51,229 bases of DNA from a virus. The position numbers and the translations under genes are program-made. Under the pieces are notes generated by a model. The model saw only the letters and a list, made by a program, of their open reading frames with translations. It was not told the origin of the DNA and did not search any database. Of this stretch, positions 30,479 to 39,252 are shown piece after piece; the stretch's first letter is position 1; every line of letters begins with the position of its first letter. The stretch is taken from positions 1 to 51,229 of the IMG/VR virus record IMGVR_UViG_3300043496_000117, one strand, 5' to 3'.

Positions 30479-31848
30479 GAAATCTCTCCAAACCACGGGG
30501 GAAGGGTTAACGGCGGGGTCTTACGCATCTCTTCTTGCTCTTTTTTCTGTTCGTCGGTAAGCGGCTTCGCAGCCATCTCGACCAGCGACATCAACGGCAA
30601 TTCGCTCAGCATAGGCGGAGTCCACGGGTCGGGGTACTGCCCTTCCACAATCGGTATACCGGCCTGCCCGCGACGAGCCATGCCGATCCCCATGTTGATG
30701 AGATCGAGACCGAAGCCGCCCATCCCACCTCCGCTACCTCCGCCACCGCCCGCGCCACCCGATGGTGGCGGCGACAGCGTCAGCGTGGTCTTCAATTCCT
30801 TCTCGGCGTTGACGTGGTAGGTCAACTCCGTGCATTCGAACATGTCGAAGATGCCCTCCGGCGGCACCTCGACGTAGTGCATGTTGCCGATGTCCCACGG
30901 TGCGCCGGATGACGACTGAACGTGGAATACCTCGATGGTGATCTTCTGGCTGGCGCTGTTGCGCTTGTTCATTTCGAACCGCGCACGTCGCTCAAGCTCC
31001 TTGTCGGTCGCATCGCCGTAGTGCGGAATCGTCAGTAGGTTTTTGCTTTTGACCTTCTGATTCTTGACCGTCTTGTGGGTCTTCTCCAACGCCTTCTTGC
31101 CGCGGATATCCTTCTTGGTGCGCTGGCCCTTCACCTTCACTTCCGATTTGGCCTTGTCTTCGGACTGCTCCGCCGAGAAGGTCAGAATATTCTGACCGAG
31201 AATGAGCGGCTCGCCGCCGCTGGTCATCCCGGCAACACCGTCGCAGACCACCAGCTTGCCGTCACGGCTCTCGTACATGAAGTAGCAATTCTCGGTCGCG
31301 ATCCGGTGCAGTTCATCCATCACCAGCGCGCCATCGCGGAAGCGCACCTTATCCAGCTTGATGACCTCGCCCTTCCACTCGGTCTGGATCTGCCAAGGCT
31401 CGATCAATTTATCGACCACTTCCTTGGTGGTCGGCTGCATCATGTTTGTGGTCGGATGCTGGTGCGAACTGTCGATCAGCCGCTTGGTCTTGCCGCGTGC
31501 CGACAGCTTGATGGTGTACTCGGTCGCGTTAATGGACACGCTGGATTGCGTACCGCCCGCGCCCTTGCCTTCTTTCTGATTGCTCTCGTCCGCGCCTTTC
31601 TTGCCTTTTTTGGTGCCGCTGCCTTCGCGCTTGTCAATGCTGCCGCAGAACGCCAGCTGACCACCGATGTAGACTGTAATCTCGGCACCGCACTTTGCTG
31701 CCTGTACCATCGGGCCAGACGACATCGCACCGGCGAAAATAGTGCAGCTGAGCGAGCCGGTCATCTCATCCTTGGATCTTTGAAGCGTCATCTCAGTCCA
31801 AGTATCGAGTGCCGTGCCACCAACACAGATGACAACCGGCGACATCAT
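30475..31848 (-). CDS. tail hub protein (Mu gp44/late control D-like)
   Basis: 457 aa. N-terminal gpD-like domain (VVICVGGTALDTWTEMTLQRSKDEMTG) with a Lys/Gly-rich insert at about 75-100. Then SARGKTKRLIDSSH and VDKLIEPWQIQTEW, followed by the typical MDELHRIATENCYFMYESRDGKLVV. The C-terminus has a long Gly-rich stretch and an extra helical and Pro-rich tail beyond the family core. Forms the hub on which spike and tube sit. It overlaps both neighbours by 4 nt. Confidence 0.8.
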   Translation of the reverse strand: MMSPVVICVGGTALDTWTEMTLQRSKDEMTGSLSCTIFAGAMSSGPMVQAAKCGAEITVYIGGQLAFCGSIDKREGSGTKKGKKGADESNQKEGKGAGGTQSSVSINATEYTIKLSARGKTKRLIDSSHQHPTTNMMQPTTKEVVDKLIEPWQIQTEWKGEVIKLDKVRFRDGALVMDELHRIATENCYFMYESRDGKLVVCDGVAGMTSGGEPLILGQNILTFSAEQSEDKAKSEVKVKGQRTKKDIRGKKALEKTHKTVKNQKVKSKNLLTIPHYGDATDKELERRARFEMNKRNSASQKITIEVFHVQSSSGAPWDIGNMHYVEVPPEGIFDMFECTELTYHVNAEKELKTTLTLSPPPSGGAGGGGGSGGGMGGFGLDLINMGIGMARRGQAGIPIVEGQYPDPWTPPMLSELPLMSLVEMAAKPLTDEQKKEQEEMRKTPPLTLPPWFGEIS

Positions 31849-33038
31849 GTCGGCGCAACCCCTGATACAATCATGCCCATGCGTCCGTTAGCGTCGATGA
31901 TGTTGCGTTCCTCAAGCTCACGGTGCCGCTTGGCATCTTTGTAGATCACGTAGGCTGCGACCAGCGGGTGCACCCCGCCGGAGAAATTGACCAGTATCTG
32001 TCCGGGCAGACGGTACGACAGGTCGTACATCATCTTGCTGAACTCGACGGCGTACTTCTCGATCTCGATGAACAGCGCGTTGTCGCACTGGGTGTAGGCA
32101 GCGTTGGCTTCGTCTTCCAGCACAGCCATCACAGTCGACCGTGCAGCCAGTGCCTCTTCGACGGTCGGATACTTCTGCCCCATCGCCGCTTCGGCCATGC
32201 CGACGCCAGCGAGAAGCCTGAACCTGCTGACGACAGCCTCGTCGCTGACGACTGCCGGGCCGGGCGGCAGGCCCGGTGTCGGATGCGCCGCGTTGACCAG
32301 CTTGCGCATGATACCGAATTTGTTTTTCGGGTCGACGACGTTGCGCTTGATTAGCTCAAAGCCCTGCACCAGCGCGTCGTCGACGTTCGGCGCTGACAGC
32401 GCCAGTCCGTCATCCTTGGCGACCTCCCACATACGGAAGATCGCACGCCAGTCATTGGCGGGAGAACCGGAGGCGACAACGTGTTCGGCGACCTGCGCAA
32501 CAGACCAGATCAAACCTTGCGCCTTATTGACGACCTGATCCTTCCACGGCAGCGGCACTATCGTTGGTGTGTAGTCCCGATAGAAAGACGTCTGTGACGC
32601 CGCAAACAATCCAGTGGAGATGATCCCAAAGATCGATCCAAGGATCCCGCTGAAGCCGATGTTCGCCTCGACGAACTCCAACTCAGCAGTCGTTTTGCCC
32701 GCTGACTCCTCCAGCGAATCCTTAACCTTAACAGACCGGCACGCGACCATGACGGAGCCGCGTGTAGGATGAACAAGAATGCCCGGCCCCGGAGATTCGC
32801 AAGCCGCGAACAACGCTTGGCTATCCCAGACATGGTCATCTTCCTTGAACACAGCAGTAAGAGCGTAGACGCGGATCTTGCGACCAAGATCCGCGTACGC
32901 TGTGTGCTCACCGAAGGGAAACTCCCCTTCGGCACCCCGACGTCCGCCTTGGATATCGGCTTCGGTACAATAGAAACCTACCCCCTTGAACGAGGCAGGT
33001 ACTACGTCCTTGTCGATAGCGCAGACGGAACGCGACAT
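31845..33038 (-). CDS. DNA circularisation N-terminal domain protein (Mu gp43-like)
   Basis: 397 aa. The N-terminal 120 residues follow the DNA_circ_N family: FKGVGFYC, GGRRGAEGEFPFGEHTAYADLGRK, ALFAACESPGPGILVHPTRGSV, then GKTTAELEFVEA. In Mu and related myophages this protein sits between tape measure and hub and is a tail component, despite its historical name. The rest is helical and specific to this phage. It begins 1 nt before the stop of the small basic gene upstream. Confidence 0.8.
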   Translation of the reverse strand: MSRSVCAIDKDVVPASFKGVGFYCTEADIQGGRRGAEGEFPFGEHTAYADLGRKIRVYALTAVFKEDDHVWDSQALFAACESPGPGILVHPTRGSVMVACRSVKVKDSLEESAGKTTAELEFVEANIGFSGILGSIFGIISTGLFAASQTSFYRDYTPTIVPLPWKDQVVNKAQGLIWSVAQVAEHVVASGSPANDWRAIFRMWEVAKDDGLALSAPNVDDALVQGFELIKRNVVDPKNKFGIMRKLVNAAHPTPGLPPGPAVVSDEAVVSRFRLLAGVGMAEAAMGQKYPTVEEALAARSTVMAVLEDEANAAYTQCDNALFIEIEKYAVEFSKMMYDLSYRLPGQILVNFSGGVHPLVAAYVIYKDAKRHRELEERNIIDANGRMGMIVSGVAPT

Positions 33039-33170
33039 TTAGCGACCGCGACCGCTCTTCGCCTTGGCTTTGACAGCCGGACGCGCTTGCTTCTGCGGCT
33101 TGCTCACCTTGCGCTCAGCCCGATTATTGCTGGCGATGGTTTTCTTCGACGACCCTTTTTTAAGTGGCAT
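33039..33170 (-). CDS. 43-aa basic protein
   Basis: ATG preceded by GGAGAG. Starts MPLKKGSSKKTIASNNRAE and continues with Lys/Arg/Ala to the end. The first 20 residues follow a well-known pattern of small basic phage proteins (MPLKKGSSKKTI...), found near structural genes in many phages. Likely nucleic-acid binding or virion-associated. It sits between tape measure and circularisation genes. Confidence 0.65.
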   Translation of the reverse strand: MPLKKGSSKKTIASNNRAERKVSKPQKQARPAVKAKAKSGRGR

Positions 33171-33180
33171 GCGTACTCTC

Positions 33181-36072
33181 CTACACTGTTACCGGACTTG
33201 CGCCGGTGTTGGCCTTGGCCTGTACGACCTGTGGAATGTTCACGTTGACAGTCGCTGCTGATATGCGCGCAGCGGCTGCATTACCGATAGCAGCACCAAT
33301 GCTGCCAGCTTGTCCATTCAGCGTGCTCGCTGCGTTCGATCCGACGGTCGTTCCACTCTCGCCGATGGTCGATGCACCGGAAGTAAACATGCTGGCGAAC
33401 TGCACCTTGGCCGGGTTGAAATCGATCAGTTCAGTGACCGGCTTCAGCCCCTGTGGAAGAAGACTGGGCAAGAACGACGGCGGTCTCGCGCCCGCCGGAA
33501 GATCGCCGGGCAGCCGCGGCACCGGCGGCGGGACCGCAGGCTTCGCCGGTTCTGTCGGCGTGACCAGTATCGGCTGCTCCACTGCCAGCGGCCCTTTTGG
33601 CGGCTCTACCACCGGCGGCGGTGGGGTCACCACAGGCGGCGGCGGAGGCGGCGGAGGCGGCGGAGGCGGCGGAGGCGGCGGAGGTGGCTCTACCGCCGGT
33701 GGCGGCGGTGGCGGGGTCACCACAGGCTTCGGCTCTTCCGGTACCGCGGCGGCCAGCTTCTTGAAGAAGTTGAGCAAGAACGTATTCATCTCCGCCGAGC
33801 CACCAAGTTTCCCGGTGTAGCCAAGCGACGTCGCCAACTCCTCGCGCGACTTGACTGAAGTGGGCTGGTTCAGCGCCGCCAACAAAGCGGTGATGGACTT
33901 CACCCCGGCGAGGCCGCCAGTGGTGTTGAGTTGTTGCAGTGCCTTGACCGTCTCAGCAGATATCGGCCCGGTCGCAGAAGGAGCAACGACCGGTTGGGCT
34001 GTGACTGGATCGAGTCCTGCCGCTTGCCGGAGCTTCTCCATCTCAGCAGCTTCTTGAGCTTTAAGAGCGGCCTGTTCTTGTTTCAGCGCCTCAACGCGAG
34101 CTTGGGCTATGGGGATCTGACGCTCGACATCCCTCTGCTGGTTTTCCGCCCCCTCAATCGCGCGATTAATATTGGCCAGCCTCTGTCTGTTCCTGACGGT
34201 AGGATCCGACTTCACCGCCGCCTCTGCCGCTGCCTTCTGCTTTTGCAGGTTTTCCATCTGCGCCGGGGCGGCTTTGTCCAGCTGCTGTAGGTGCTCAAGC
34301 TGTTGATTAGGATCGCCCCCACCGAAGTAATTCATCATGGCTCCCGCCGCCGTCAGCAGCGCGCTGGAGCCGGTGACCAGCATGGCCGCGCCCTTCTCCA
34401 TCGGCGTGGAAGTCGGATCAAGCAGAGTTCTGGCGGCACTGGCGGCGGTCATGGCGGTGATCATCGCACCTGCCGGGCCGCCCATCATCTGCGCAACGCC
34501 TTTCGTCATCTCAAGCGCAGCACCGGCGTAGTCGCTCTTTTCGGCTGCCTTCCCGGCCTTATCCATCGCTATCGAGAACGGCGCAATGGCGTCGGTGAAA
34601 GCGCCCCCTGATTTGTCGAGCGCGCGGGCCATCGCAGTTTGAAACGACGCACTCATCCGCTCTGTGCCGCCGCGGAATGTCTTGTCGCCGAGATGCGGAT
34701 CGAGATCTACGAAGCCAGCCGCCTTTTGCTGACGCTGAAACTCGCCACTCTTCAGTGAGGTGACAATGTCGGCGAAGGCGCGTGCGCCAGATGTCGAGAA
34801 GCCGTGTTCATCGAGCCAAGTACCGACGGCCGCCGACGAGGTTTGGTCTACCCCGGCCTTCTCCAGCAGCGGCATAATCCTGCGCTGGGTAAATCCGACC
34901 AAGTCAGAGGCCGCCTCTTTGACGAGGTCACTGTCTGGAGCACCACCTTTCTTGCGAAGCCCCAACGCTACCTGTGCTGCCTTATCCTTCTTGTTGATGG
35001 TGCTGGTCGACAGATTCTGAATGGCCGTGCGGAATTCTGCGGTCGACTGCCTGCCGCCCTCGTCTCTGACCAGCAGCAAGTCGGTGAGTCCCTTGGGACT
35101 CAGCTGTTTAGTGACCGTCGACCCCAACTGCTGAAGCGCGCGAACTGCCTCTTCAGGCTTGATTTCACCGCCGGTAGCGATGATCGCCCGCATCGCGGAC
35201 TCTTGAATGGCCTTGATCTTGGCGTCGTCGACGTCTTGACCCATGATCTGGCTGACGCGCTCAAGCTGGCGTGATGCTTCTCCACCCTCCTTGGGATCCT
35301 TGAACGTCATGCCCATGATCTGCGCATTCCGCGCAATCCGGTTCATGGCGACTTGCATGTCTTCGGATGACTTACCGGCGGCCTTGAGAGCGTTCAGCTG
35401 CTCGACTGAAGCGTTGGCAATATCAGCCGCCGGAATGCGGTTGAACTCTTCCTGCGCCTTCCGAGCCATCGCCATGATGTAATCGGTCTGCGGCGTAAGC
35501 TGGTCAGTCCGGCCTTTATCGAATCCAGACTGCCGCAGTCGCGTGCGGGCATCTTCCGAACCAATCACGCCATCGACTGCTTTTCGCGCCACGTTTGCGG
35601 CTACGGCATAAGCCGTGCCGCCGACCAAGACGCTGGCAGCACCGCGCATGACAGAGAAGTTGCCAAGCTGGTGCTGTACACCGGTCTGCCTGAGGCCGCG
35701 ACGATTGGCTCCGGCTCCGGCACCGCGACCGGCTCCGCCGCCACCACCACCACCAGCCTGCGTATTGACGTTGATCGGCCGTGCCGCTTGCTGGCGCAAG
35801 CGATTGATCTGCTGCTGTGCTCGCGTCAGTCCACTGGTGTTGACGTTGAGATTGACCCGTGCAGAACCGGCCTGCCGTGCCGCGGCTTGCAGCGCCTTCA
35901 TCTTTTGAAGCGCCGACTGGATTCCCTTCTCATTGATGGTGATGTTGACTTTGATATTCTTGAGCGACCTAGCGGTTTGCTCAAGCTTCTTCAGTTCCGC
36001 GTTGATCTTTCTGATCGCCGCAGATGACTGGTCGTTGACCTTAAGTGTGGCTTGTTCAGTAAAACTAGCCAT
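33181..36072 (-). CDS. tail tape measure protein
   Basis: 963 aa, the largest gene of the window. It begins with the usual strand-and-helix start (MASFTEQATLKVNDQSSAAIRKINAELKKLE), then long helices, a Gly-rich stretch near 120, and hydrophobic segments in the middle (GGPAGAMITAMTAASAARTL, then GAAMLVTGSSALLTAAGAMM) suited to membrane insertion. A poly-Pro tract is at about 785-825, then a VVTP/VVEP linker and a C-terminal domain. Its length predicts a tail of roughly 140 nm at 1.5 angstrom per residue (family rule). It sits directly after the chaperone genes as usual. Confidence 0.9.
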   Translation of the reverse strand: MASFTEQATLKVNDQSSAAIRKINAELKKLEQTARSLKNIKVNITINEKGIQSALQKMKALQAAARQAGSARVNLNVNTSGLTRAQQQINRLRQQAARPINVNTQAGGGGGGGAGRGAGAGANRRGLRQTGVQHQLGNFSVMRGAASVLVGGTAYAVAANVARKAVDGVIGSEDARTRLRQSGFDKGRTDQLTPQTDYIMAMARKAQEEFNRIPAADIANASVEQLNALKAAGKSSEDMQVAMNRIARNAQIMGMTFKDPKEGGEASRQLERVSQIMGQDVDDAKIKAIQESAMRAIIATGGEIKPEEAVRALQQLGSTVTKQLSPKGLTDLLLVRDEGGRQSTAEFRTAIQNLSTSTINKKDKAAQVALGLRKKGGAPDSDLVKEAASDLVGFTQRRIMPLLEKAGVDQTSSAAVGTWLDEHGFSTSGARAFADIVTSLKSGEFQRQQKAAGFVDLDPHLGDKTFRGGTERMSASFQTAMARALDKSGGAFTDAIAPFSIAMDKAGKAAEKSDYAGAALEMTKGVAQMMGGPAGAMITAMTAASAARTLLDPTSTPMEKGAAMLVTGSSALLTAAGAMMNYFGGGDPNQQLEHLQQLDKAAPAQMENLQKQKAAAEAAVKSDPTVRNRQRLANINRAIEGAENQQRDVERQIPIAQARVEALKQEQAALKAQEAAEMEKLRQAAGLDPVTAQPVVAPSATGPISAETVKALQQLNTTGGLAGVKSITALLAALNQPTSVKSREELATSLGYTGKLGGSAEMNTFLLNFFKKLAAAVPEEPKPVVTPPPPPPAVEPPPPPPPPPPPPPPPPPPVVTPPPPVVEPPKGPLAVEQPILVTPTEPAKPAVPPPVPRLPGDLPAGARPPSFLPSLLPQGLKPVTELIDFNPAKVQFASMFTSGASTIGESGTTVGSNAASTLNGQAGSIGAAIGNAAAARISAATVNVNIPQVVQAKANTGASPVTV
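33644..33688. repeat. 9-bp tandem repeat coding for poly-Pro
   Basis: Five head-to-tail GGAGGCGGC units on the plus strand (the last is GGAGGTGGC), giving an uninterrupted run of prolines in the tape measure protein. Similar GGCGGCGGTGGnGGGGTCACCACAGGC sequences flank it on both sides (about 33613-33637 and 33699-33727), encoding the VVTPPPP linkers. Unit number could vary and would change only the linker length. Confidence 0.85.
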
Positions 36073-36075
36073 GGG

Positions 36076-36252
36076 CTAGGGTTTGCCCCCTGCGAGGATG
36101 ATTCTGTTTCTGATTTCGCGCCGGTGCACTTTTTCAAACGCCGACATGCGCAGCGTCATCAAGGGTATGGAGAGCGCCCGGATGTCGCCAGCCGACGAGG
36201 AGTAGTACCTGTACTCCTCGACCCGCTCTATGATTCGTCCGGCGACCCTAGA
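36076..36252 (-). CDS. tail assembly chaperone, -1 frameshift extension
   Basis: After a run of six T (36257-36252) the -1 frame stays open for 58 codons to a TAG at 36078-36076, two bases beyond the tape-measure start. Read as a fusion with the upstream chaperone it gives about 264 aa. The extension is a basic helical domain (ERVEEYRYYSSSAGDIRALSIPLM, then EKVHRREIRNRII). No start codon or ribosome site exists at its beginning, so frameshifting is the simplest way to make it. Equivalent G/GT or E/E' pairs precede tape-measure genes in most long-tailed phages. Confidence 0.7.
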   Translation of the reverse strand, partial: SRVAGRIIERVEEYRYYSSSAGDIRALSIPLMTLRMSAFEKVHRREIRNRIILAGGKP

Positions 36253-36258
36253 AAAAAC
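36197..36258 (-). promoter_or_regulatory. probable -1 frameshift site with hairpin
   Basis: The minus strand reads CCG-TTT-TTT-CTA in the zero frame. Slippage by one T enters the frame of the extension, whereas the third frame meets TAG at once. A perfect 9-bp hairpin (CGAGGAGTA at 36220-36212, loop of 7, TACTCCTCG at 36204-36196) begins 32 nt downstream. That is further than the usual stimulatory structure, so its role is uncertain. Confidence 0.55.
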
Positions 36259-36869
36259 GGCAGGACGTCGTTGCTGATGGCGAGACCATCAGCCGCAGAG
36301 ATCTGATTGACCGCCCACGACGGCAGAGTTTGCAGATTGCTGCCGAGTGGCTTGGCGATGGTCTGAACCAGCAGCAGCGCCTGCTGCAAACCAGTACCGG
36401 CCGCCATGATGTCCTCGACGTCGCCGTAGGTCGTCGCCAAGAACTCCAGTTCCTTGATCATCTGCTTGCCCTGCCCGCCGGGGATCGGCGTGCCAAGCTC
36501 GTAGACGATAGCCTCGCTGATGCCGTCACCTTTGCGGACGATCTTGCCCGCAGGACCATCACCATCATCGAGCTTGTCGATGATTGTGCGCGCCACCGGA
36601 ATCGGCATGCGGAGCAGGTCATTCGTCGGCACAGGAACGATAGCGTTCCCGATGTAGAAGACGACCTGCTTCAACAACCGATTACGCCGGAGCTTCGCCT
36701 CAAACGAATTCGGCGAATCCATGGTGCGGGTTTCGAGGACACAATCGACGAACGCTGGCAACGTCAAAGGTTTGATGACAGCGCCGTCGATCACTTTGTC
36801 GCCCAACGGAAAAGCTATCACTAGCTTCTCCGGGGCGTTCGGAAGTTTAGCTACCGCTGCGTCTGCCAT
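36228..36869 (-). CDS. tail assembly chaperone, zero-frame product
   Basis: 213 aa, between tail tube and tape measure as expected. It contains KPLTLPAFVDCVLE, then a helical set typical of gpE/gp41-like chaperones and a final PSWAVNQISAADGLAISNDVLPFFLG. The zero frame ends soon after the six-T run, so most ribosomes make this short form. Coats the tape measure during tail assembly (family knowledge). Confidence 0.7.
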   Translation of the reverse strand: MADAAVAKLPNAPEKLVIAFPLGDKVIDGAVIKPLTLPAFVDCVLETRTMDSPNSFEAKLRRNRLLKQVVFYIGNAIVPVPTNDLLRMPIPVARTIIDKLDDGDGPAGKIVRKGDGISEAIVYELGTPIPGGQGKQMIKELEFLATTYGDVEDIMAAGTGLQQALLLVQTIAKPLGSNLQTLPSWAVNQISAADGLAISNDVLPFFLGSPDES

Positions 36870-36872
36870 GAA

Positions 36873-37319
36873 CTAGGCCGCCGTTGCGAAGGTCGGCTGG
36901 ACGACCTGCTCTGTGGACTCAAGCGTGCCGACCGGCAGCAGTTCATCGATCTCCCTGAACGAGAGCGTCAGCGTCACCTCATGGGTGTCTGACTTATCGT
37001 CCCCGGTACCGGTGCCCTTGACCGCCGAATAGACCAGCCCGTTGTAGTACTCGACCTGTAGCGCCACGTCACTACAGCCCTGATACATACTGAGCGGGAT
37101 CCTGAGATCGCGGATCACTTTGATCTCGACCTCCGGGTTAGATGGCTTTCGCGTGACGTAGCCCTGCGGCAACGGCTCGTTGTTGAAAGCGCACAGCCGC
37201 CACGTCGGCAGATCCTCACCCGACAGCTTGTGCGAGATCGGGCCGTAGATGGCACCGGTATCGCAGTCGAGGAACGTCATGAGGATGTTCTTGACGCCTA
37301 CCTGATTTTCGCAAGTCAT
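36873..37319 (-). CDS. tail tube protein
   Basis: 148 aa. Strand-rich, starting MTCENQVGVKNILMTFLDCDTG, with the conserved-looking RKPSNPEVEIKVIRDLRIPL and a final THEVTLTLSFREIDELLP. The family layout (beta-hairpin, helix, beta-hairpin), size and place between sheath and chaperone fit a Mu/P2-like tube protein. It has four Cys, in line with the other tail proteins. A GAAAGGAA ribosome site precedes it. Confidence 0.75.
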   Translation of the reverse strand: MTCENQVGVKNILMTFLDCDTGAIYGPISHKLSGEDLPTWRLCAFNNEPLPQGYVTRKPSNPEVEIKVIRDLRIPLSMYQGCSDVALQVEYYNGLVYSAVKGTGTGDDKSDTHEVTLTLSFREIDELLPVGTLESTEQVVQPTFATAA

Positions 37320-37353
37320 GGGGACAATTCCTTTCTAATTGAGTTGCGAGTGG

Positions 37354-37375
37354 ATGCTCAGCAATTGCTGAGCAT
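37354..37375. repeat. 22-bp perfect palindrome over the sheath stop codon
   Basis: Two 11-bp arms, ATGCTCAGCAA and its exact inverse, with no spacer. In the sheath mRNA it can fold as a 9-bp stem with an AATT loop that contains the stop codon. No T-run follows, so it is not a normal terminator. It may affect the ratio of sheath to tube protein or protect the mRNA. Confidence 0.7.
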
Positions 37376-38875
37376 CGCAGGCTGCGCGTTGATGGTGATG
37401 GTGCTGATGCGCACCGGCGGACGATAGGTGAAGTCGATCCAGAGCTTACCCGGAATGCCTTGGCACTTCGGAGCAACCTCGAAATCGGTCTTCAGCTGAA
37501 TGTCCTGATCGATGTTCTCGAATTCCGAGAACAGGTACCCGACCTGAGATTTCGCCCAAGCCCGGAACTGACCAAGAATCATGCGCGGGTTGGTGCCTCG
37601 CACACCGGCAGGCACCGTGGTGTTCTTGGTGAACAGGCCAAGCCCCACCACTTGACCAAGCGCAATCGCCGCCTGATCGGCAGTCGCAGCAGCGAGCCGC
37701 CGCGAGTTGACGTTCCACCACGTCGCGTTCAAACGACCGTTCTCGTCGTAACGGTTGTTGGTGGAGTCGTTGACGACCATCGGCTGGGTCATCGCGCCGG
37801 TGCCGCCCTGAAGCGGAACGGTGACGACGAAGCCCGTGGCCTGAAGCAGCTGCTGCTCTTCGAACGTGAAGCACTGGAAGCAGGCTTCCGGCTGACGCAG
37901 GCAGGCGAGGATGCCGAAGTTCGGACCCTGCACTGACATCTCCGGGTGATCGATGGTGATGCAGCAGGAGTGCGCCGCATAGGCCGCCGCCTTCAGCCAG
38001 CCGACAACCGGGTCGGACCAGCAATGGGCGATACGGGAGACCTCTGCCGAGTTGGTGTCGGCGGCGAGGATCTGACCGAACGAGCCGTAGTTGTAGGTGT
38101 AGCCATGACCGAAGCACTGCGGCTTGTCGCACGACCACGCGGACGCGATGTAGGCGATCATGTTGTCCTGCCAGTCATCGTTGGCATAGAGCATGCCGAT
38201 GCAGCAGTAGCAGCACTCGCCGAGAATGGCGTCGTAGTTCGGCAGAGCATAAGCGGTATGCGAGCCGATTACAGTCTGCGCCACCGTCATCTCGATCCCG
38301 GCCGGAGCGTAATCACGACGCTGATGCCAGTTGTAGATGAAGTTCGTGGCGTTGCCGACAGTGCCCTTGTTCTTGTACGTCAGCGTGATGGCACCGCCAG
38401 CTGCGACGGCATCCATCGGGAGACCGGCTTCGCTGTTGAGCGACAGCGCCACGTTGGTCGCGATCTCATCCGCCGTGTCACCTTCGTGCACGCGCGTCGA
38501 AGTGTTGTAGCGGCCATCGACCATGAACAGGTCGACGCGGCCGTCGCTCTCTGCGGTGCCGGTGAAGGTCAGCACGTACGCCGCAGCCTGCTCAGCACCA
38601 ACTTCAGCGTCCTTCCACGGCAGAGCGTAAAACTCCATCGCGTGGTTGGGGCAGCACAGGAACGCGGTCTTGAGACCTTCGCCGATGATGCTGCCTTCTC
38701 CGAACAGGAGATCGGCATCACGCAGCGACGGGATCTTGAGCAGGGCACCGCTCTCGGCAGTGCCCGTGTCGAGCATCTGACCTTCGATCAGAATGCGGCA
38801 CTTGCTCTTGTAAGCGTTCAACGAAGGGTCGAAGCAGATGCGGATCGCGCCGGACCGCAGGCTGTCGATTGACAT
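37358..38875 (-). CDS. contractile tail sheath protein, Cys-rich
   Basis: 505 aa, 18 Cys. Mu gpL-like layout: N-terminal handshake strands, a variable middle, and the conserved C-terminal half with FGILACLRQPEACFQCFTF, VVNDSTNNRYDENGRLN, ADQAAIALGQVVGLGLFTKN and the final strand set ending RPPVRISTITINAQPAMLSNC. The Cys sit in notable groups: FLCCPN, GECCYCCIG, SCDKPQCFG, HSCCITI. The sheath contracts to drive the tube through the envelope. So many paired Cys in subunits that must slide suggests buried metal or reduced thiols rather than static disulfides (inference). Confidence 0.85.
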   Translation of the reverse strand: MSIDSLRSGAIRICFDPSLNAYKSKCRILIEGQMLDTGTAESGALLKIPSLRDADLLFGEGSIIGEGLKTAFLCCPNHAMEFYALPWKDAEVGAEQAAAYVLTFTGTAESDGRVDLFMVDGRYNTSTRVHEGDTADEIATNVALSLNSEAGLPMDAVAAGGAITLTYKNKGTVGNATNFIYNWHQRRDYAPAGIEMTVAQTVIGSHTAYALPNYDAILGECCYCCIGMLYANDDWQDNMIAYIASAWSCDKPQCFGHGYTYNYGSFGQILAADTNSAEVSRIAHCWSDPVVGWLKAAAYAAHSCCITIDHPEMSVQGPNFGILACLRQPEACFQCFTFEEQQLLQATGFVVTVPLQGGTGAMTQPMVVNDSTNNRYDENGRLNATWWNVNSRRLAAATADQAAIALGQVVGLGLFTKNTTVPAGVRGTNPRMILGQFRAWAKSQVGYLFSEFENIDQDIQLKTDFEVAPKCQGIPGKLWIDFTYRPPVRISTITINAQPAMLSNC

Positions 38876-38914
38876 GGGGTCGCTCCTTTTCGCCGGGTCG
38901 GCGGGTTAGTGGTT

Positions 38915-39214
38915 TCAGTTATCGCGAGGCTTGGGGGCACCAGTACCGGGAGCTTGCTCGCCGGTCGGCTGGATGGTGTGACGGCCGCCGCCGGGCACAG
39001 GTGCCGTCGGGCCTTTCTCTACCGTCTTGGATTTGCTTTGCGACGGCGGGGCTTTCGGATCCAGCCCGCCTTCGACTTCGATGTCTTCCCAGTGTTCGGC
39101 AAGCCGCCGAATGTACGGATTGTCGGTCACAGGGACGAACTTGTCCTCTGGAATCATCTTGCCTTCGAAGAAGGCTGCCCGTCCGGGCTTTGTCTTCACA
39201 TAGATCATGGCCAT
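38915..39214 (-). CDS. DUF2635-like small tail protein
   Basis: 99 aa from the ATG at 39214, preceded by AAAGGAGG. An upstream ATG at 39262 lacks such a site. It starts MAMIYVKTKPGRAAFFEGKM, then VPVTDNPYIRRLAEHWEDIEVEGG, matching the DUF2635 pattern of a small protein encoded just before the sheath gene in Mu-like phages. The remaining half is a Pro/Gly/Lys-rich disordered tail longer than usual. Confidence 0.7.
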   Translation of the reverse strand: MAMIYVKTKPGRAAFFEGKMIPEDKFVPVTDNPYIRRLAEHWEDIEVEGGLDPKAPPSQSKSKTVEKGPTAPVPGGGRHTIQPTGEQAPGTGAPKPRDN

Positions 39215-39252
39215 GTCCGGCCTCCTTTGCGGCGGGGTTGAAAAATGAGTCT

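Noticed and set aside
31075-31944. 289-codon plus-strand frame, and similar long plus frames at 17926-18852, 37946-38872 and 48245-49084
   Set aside because: All lie antisense to clearly identified hub, tailspike-like, sheath and terminase genes and have no family motif.
33633-33727. Tandem GGAGGCGGC units considered as a CRISPR or iteron array
   Set aside because: The units are contiguous with no spacers and encode an in-frame poly-Pro linker.
37354-37375. Palindrome at the sheath end considered as a Rho-independent terminator
   Set aside because: No T-run follows and the tube, chaperone and tape-measure genes downstream need the same transcript.
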